Assembly: GCF_024204665.1 (NCBI RefSeq)
Contig: NZ_CP100355.1
Location: forward strand, 992,001-1,056,000
Source: Natronosalvus rutilus
GTDB taxonomy: Archaea > Halobacteriota > Halobacteria > Halobacteriales > Natrialbaceae
DNA length: 64,000 nucleotides
Direction of reading: 5' to 3'
The number at the start of each line of letters is the position of its first letter. Position 1 is the first letter of the stretch. Position numbers and translations under genes: made by a program. The notes below the pieces were generated by a model. That model was not told where the DNA came from and made no database searches. It was given only the letters and a program-made list of their open reading frames with translations. Positions 60,994 to 64,000 of this stretch are shown one piece after another.

Positions 60994-62499
60994 ATGACCG
61001 GAGAGGATTCCCTGCAGGACGACACCGACGCGCCCCGCTCGAGTTCGACTGACGAGAGCGACGCCGGCAGCGTCGTCCGCCGTGACCGCTTCAGCGGCGG
61101 TCCCGCACGCGGATTCCTCTCCTCGCTGGCGGCCGACGAGCGTATCTTCGAAGCGGACCTCGCGGTCGACCGTGCGCACGTCGTGATGCTCGCCGAGTGC
61201 GGAGTCGTCGACGACGACACCGCGGGCGACATTCTGCGCGCGCTCGACGCCATCGAGGTCGACGGGCACGCGACCCTCCCCGACGGCGAGGACGTCCACG
61301 AGGCCATCGAGACGGCCGTCATCGACGGGGTTGGAGCAGACGGCGGGAAGATGCACACCGCCCGTAGCCGCAACGATGAGGTCGCCGCGTGCATCCGCTA
61401 CCGCCTCCGTGAGGACGTCCTCGAGGCGCTCGAGGCGACGCTCGCGCTGCGCGAGGCGCTCGCAGCGGTCGCGAGCGAGCACGTCGAGACGACGATGCCC
61501 GGTTACACCCACCTCCAGCCCGCCCAGCCGACGACCGTCGCCCACTGGGCGCTGTCCTACGAGGGAGCGATTCGTCGCGACACCGAACGCCTGCTCGAGG
61601 CCTACGCGCGGATCAACGCCTCGCCGCTGGGCGGGGCCGCGTTCGCGGGGACGACCTTCGATATTGACCGCGAGCGGACGGCCGAGTTGCTCGGGTTCGA
61701 CAGCGTGATCGAGAACTCGATGGACGCGTCCTCGAGCCGGGACTTCCTGCTCGAGACTGTCCAGGCGCTGTCGACGCTGTCGACGACGCTGTCGGGGCTG
61801 GCCGAGGACGTGATCCTCTTCGCCAACCGCGGCTTCGTCGACCTCTCGGACGATTACTCCTCGACGTCGTCGATCATGCCCCAGAAGAAGAACCCAGACA
61901 CGCTCGAACTCGTTCGCGCGGTCGCGGGCGATGCAGCCGCCGGGGTGCAGGGCCTGACGACGACGCTCAAGGGACTCCCACGCGCATACAACCGCGACCT
62001 CCAGCGGGCCACCCCGCACGCGTGGTCGACGGTCGACGCCGTCCTCGAGGCGACGCGCGTGGCGGCCGGCGCGGTTGCCACTGCCGAGTGGAACGAGGAC
62101 GCCCTCGCCGCGGGGGCAGGAGCCGGCTTCTCGACGGCGACCGGCGTCGCGGACCTGCTGGCCGCGAACGGGGTGCCGTTCCGGACGGCCCACGAGATCG
62201 TGGCCATCGCCGCCGAGAACGGGGCCGACTACGCGGCCATCGAGTCCGCCGCCGAGGACGTACTCGGCGAACCGCTCGAGAACTACGCCGATTCCGGGGC
62301 AGTCGAGTCGGCACTCGACCCTGCGGCGAGCGTGGCCAGTCGCGACTCGACGGGTGGGCCAGCGCCCGACGCCGTCGAGTCCCAGTTCGAGTCCGCTCGT
62401 GACGCGCTCGAGAGCCACGAAGTGGCCGTAGGCGACCTCGAGACCGCTCTCGAGACGGCCCACGACGAGCTACGGTCCGAGGTGATGACGTATGCGTGA
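60994..62499 (+). CDS. argH: Argininosuccinate lyase
   Basis: 501 residues, in the fumarase/aspartase superfamily. It splits argininosuccinate to arginine and fumarate. Conserved regions: MHTARSRNDEVAACIRYRLR, TTMPGYTHLQPAQPTTVAH (catalytic His), and the signature SSIMPQKKNPD with the catalytic Ser. The N-terminal 35 residues are a haloarchaeal acidic extension (DDTDAPRSSSTDESD), and the C-terminal 100 residues are Ala/Glu-rich. It starts two bases after argG, so the two are one operon. The 206-base AT-rich gap to argW carries a separate promoter. Confidence 0.96.
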   Translation: MTGEDSLQDDTDAPRSSSTDESDAGSVVRRDRFSGGPARGFLSSLAADERIFEADLAVDRAHVVMLAECGVVDDDTAGDILRALDAIEVDGHATLPDGEDVHEAIETAVIDGVGADGGKMHTARSRNDEVAACIRYRLREDVLEALEATLALREALAAVASEHVETTMPGYTHLQPAQPTTVAHWALSYEGAIRRDTERLLEAYARINASPLGGAAFAGTTFDIDRERTAELLGFDSVIENSMDASSSRDFLLETVQALSTLSTTLSGLAEDVILFANRGFVDLSDDYSSTSSIMPQKKNPDTLELVRAVAGDAAAGVQGLTTTLKGLPRAYNRDLQRATPHAWSTVDAVLEATRVAAGAVATAEWNEDALAAGAGAGFSTATGVADLLAANGVPFRTAHEIVAIAAENGADYAAIESAAEDVLGEPLENYADSGAVESALDPAASVASRDSTGGPAPDAVESQFESARDALESHEVAVGDLETALETAHDELRSEVMTYA

Positions 62500-62566
62500 G
62501 CGTCGTCCCGTTAGTCCTGGCTGGGCGGTGCGGCCGCCGCGATCACCGCCGTCCCCGCCAGGGGAC

Positions 62567-62705
62567 ACTATACTATTTCGATGACATTCGAAACAAGATT
62601 TGCGGGAAAATAGCATTTTGGCGTCTTTAGGGACGAGTATAGTTTTATAATATATTTGGTAGGTTCGAAGGATTTAAGGTACCTCGTCCCCGAGAGGGGA
62701 GTACA
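62567..62705. promoter_or_regulatory. argW control region with nested inverted repeats
   Basis: AT-rich gap between argH and argW. ACTATACT (62567-62574) is inverted as AGTATAGT at 62636-62643; between them lies TTTCGA-TGACAT-TCGAAA (62576-62593). A TATA-like TTTATAATATA follows at 62644-62654 and another (GATTTAAGG) at about 62671-62679. TCCCC-GAGA-GGGGA (62687-62700) forms a hairpin that covers the GGGGAG before the argW ATG. Confidence 0.55.
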
Positions 62706-62870
62706 ATGACAGAATGCGTCGAGTGTGGGGCGGACCTGACCCTGCACGACGATCTGGAAGTCGGAGAAATCGTCGACTGTACCACCTGCGGAGCCGAACT
62801 CGAAGTCATCGACACCGAGCCGCCAGTCCTCGAGCGAGCCCCCGAGCTCGAAGAGGACTGGGGTGAGTGA
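62706..62870 (+). CDS. lysW: Amino-group carrier protein LysW/ArgW
   Basis: 54 residues, MTECVECGADLTLHDDLEVG, with Cys4, Cys7, Cys25 and Cys28 as a zinc ribbon, ending in the hallmark EDWGE. The terminal Glu is joined to the amino group of glutamate (arginine route) or aminoadipate (lysine route), and the carrier presents the intermediate to the next enzymes. With argGH next door and argX and argC behind, the arginine route is intended here. Its stop overlaps the argX GTG by four bases. GGGGAG before the ATG is partly held in a hairpin. Confidence 0.95.
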   Translation: MTECVECGADLTLHDDLEVGEIVDCTTCGAELEVIDTEPPVLERAPELEEDWGE

Positions 62871-63769
62871 CCTTGCATATAGGAATCCTCTACTCCCGGA
62901 TCCGCAAGGACGAGAAGCTCCTCCTCAACGAGCTCCGCGAGCGCGGCCACGAGGTCGAAAAGATCGACGTGCGCAAGGAGACCTTCGACGTCGCCGAGGC
63001 CAGCGAGACCTTCGCGGACCTCGACCTCGTCGTCGACCGCTGTCTCGCCACCAGCAGGAGCCTCTACGCCACGCGCTTCTGTGAGGCCTACGGGGTCCCT
63101 GTGGTCAACAGCAACGAGACGGCCGAAATCTGCGCCGACAAGGTCAAGAACAGTCTCGCGCTCGAGTCCGCGGGCGTCCCCACGCCTGCGACGAAGGTCG
63201 CGTTCACCAAAGAGAGCGCCCTCGAGGCCATCGAGAGCTTCGGCTACCCTTGCGTCCTCAAGCCCGTCGTGGGCTCGTGGGGGCGCCTGATGGCCAAGAT
63301 CGACTCCCGTGACGCCGCGGAAGCGATCCTCGAGCACAAGGCAACCCTGGGGCACTACGAGCACAAGGTGTTCTACGTCCAGGAGTTCGTCGCAAAGCCC
63401 GGTCGCGACATGCGCGTGCTGGCCGTCGACGGCGAACCCGTGGCGGCGATGGTTCGCTCCTCGGACCACTGGCTCACCAACGCGGCCAAGGGCGCCACGA
63501 CCGAGCCCTTCGAGCTGGACGACGAGGCGCTCGAGTTGGTCGCAAAGGCCAGCGACGCCGTCGGCGGGGGTCTGCTGGGTATCGACCTCATGGAAACTGG
63601 TGATTCGTACACCGTCCACGAGGTCAATCACACCGTCGAGTTCAAGGCGCTCAACGACGCCGTCGACGTGGATGTCCCCGGGACCGTGGTCGACTGGCTC
63701 GAGGCGAAGGCCGAGGCCACGACCGAGGAGGACGGGGCAAACGACACCGAACTCGAGGTGACGCTGTGA
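62867..63769 (+). CDS. argX: Glutamate-LysW ligase (ArgX)
   Basis: 300 residues, ATP-grasp. It ligates glutamate to the LysW C-terminus, protecting the amino group for arginine synthesis. [20 protein letters not shown], then [19 protein letters not shown] (ATP-grasp lysine loop) and [20 protein letters not shown], and finally [20 protein letters not shown] are the family segments. The GTG start at 62867 overlaps the LysW stop (GTGA). The stop overlaps the argC ATG by one base. Whether it prefers glutamate over aminoadipate cannot be read here; context suggests glutamate. Confidence 0.93.
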   Translation: MTLHIGILYSRIRKDEKLLLNELRERGHEVEKIDVRKETFDVAEASETFADLDLVVDRCLATSRSLYATRFCEAYGVPVVNSNETAEICADKVKNSLALESAGVPTPATKVAFTKESALEAIESFGYPCVLKPVVGSWGRLMAKIDSRDAAEAILEHKATLGHYEHKVFYVQEFVAKPGRDMRVLAVDGEPVAAMVRSSDHWLTNAAKGATTEPFELDDEALELVAKASDAVGGGLLGIDLMETGDSYTVHEVNHTVEFKALNDAVDVDVPGTVVDWLEAKAEATTEEDGANDTELEVTL

Positions 63770-64000
63770 TGGCCACGGGCGCACAAGCCGCGGACGACGC
63801 GACGGCGACCGACGCCGAGACCGTCACCGCCTCCGTCGTCGGCGGCACCGGCTTCACGGGCGGGGAACTCCTCCGCCTGCTCGCCGGCCACCCGAATTTC
63901 GAGATCCAGCAGGCCACGAGCCGCTCCGCGGCGGGAAAGAGCGTCGGCTCGAAGCACCCGCCTCTGCGCGGGAGCGACCTGCGATTCAGCGACCCCGAGG
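63769..64000 (+). CDS. argC: LysW-glutamyl phosphate reductase (ArgC), cut by the window edge
   Basis: Only the first 77 residues are present: [19 protein letters not shown], then [20 protein letters not shown], the Rossmann start of ArgC-type reductases, and [20 protein letters not shown]. The N-terminal 20 residues are a haloarchaeal extension. In the LysW route it reduces the phosphorylated glutamyl carrier to the semialdehyde. It starts one base inside the argX stop (TGATG). argB, argD, argE and argF probably follow to the right, outside the window. Confidence 0.9.
   Translation, partial: MATGAQAADDATATDAETVTASVVGGTGFTGGELLRLLAGHPNFEIQQATSRSAAGKSVGSKHPPLRGSDLRFSDPE

Overview
The window looks like chromosomal DNA of a haloarchaeon. 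GC content is high, codons end mostly in G or C, and the predicted proteins are strongly acidic. Most genes have a TATA element about 27-33 bases before the start codon and no ribosome binding site, so many transcripts are probably leaderless. Archaeal-specific genes support this: release factor aRF1, A-type ATP synthase subunit D, the archaeosine enzyme RaSEA, archaeal-type GAPDH, LysW-dependent arginine genes, and a PGF-CTERM surface protein. Cytochrome bd genes and the overall gene set suggest a Natrialbaceae-like organism; that placement is inference. I saw no rRNA, tRNA, CRISPR array, intact insertion sequence or provirus. This is core genome with a few broken or odd genes.

Layout. 1-7.2 kb: end of a radical-SAM-like gene, threonine dehydratase, a MATE exporter, formyltetrahydrofolate deformylase, the EtfBA electron carrier and a TRAM protein. 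7.3-12.8 kb: a four-gene, translationally coupled membrane operon (DUF4129, DUF7269-like, DUF58, polytopic protein). 12.8-20.5 kb: a sugar acetyltransferase gene split by one in-frame TAG, carA divergent from an Lrp/AsnC regulator with a palindromic operator candidate, a PHP phosphoesterase, a lipid kinase, IPP isomerase, purS-purQ and a rhodanese/metallo-beta-lactamase protein. 20.7-25.1 kb: a large PAS/GAF histidine kinase followed by a degenerate receiver gene and an orphan 3' coding segment. 25-31.8 kb: RaSEA, a lipoprotein, aRF1, a wHTH regulator, a tiny zinc ribbon protein, atpD and hsp20. 32-35.8 kb: both GAPDH types face away from each other, with pgk beside gapA; the shared promoter region carries two TrmB-like sites. 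36-47.5 kb: SRP54, malate dehydrogenase, a LOG-like/GNAT fusion, a p27-type zinc ribbon protein, a glycerophosphodiesterase, a cysteine-less redoxin paired with a glutaredoxin, a CBS transporter, a PiT phosphate transporter and DUF5828. 47.7-50.4 kb: cydAB plus a coupled small membrane protein. 50.4-59.5 kb: two tandem Hvo_1808-type surface proteins with metalloprotease motifs, a CDF transporter, an XPD-like helicase, a 2'-5' RNA ligase-like protein and a membrane-anchored wHTH protein. 59.5-64 kb: argGH and then argW-argX-argC, running off the right edge.

Functional links. The gapA/gapB/pgk block is a glycolysis-gluconeogenesis switch point. The arginine block makes ornithine precursors on the LysW carrier and then argininosuccinate and arginine. 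Upstream of argG there is a leaderless mini-ORF with three consecutive arginine codons, followed by a hairpin. This resembles a leader-peptide attenuator and is the most interesting regulatory candidate in the window. Other leads are the split acetyltransferase gene, the LOG-GNAT fusion, the cysteine-less redoxin, a possible small RNA between ilvA and the MATE gene, and families of short duplicated sequences confined to gene ends and spacers.
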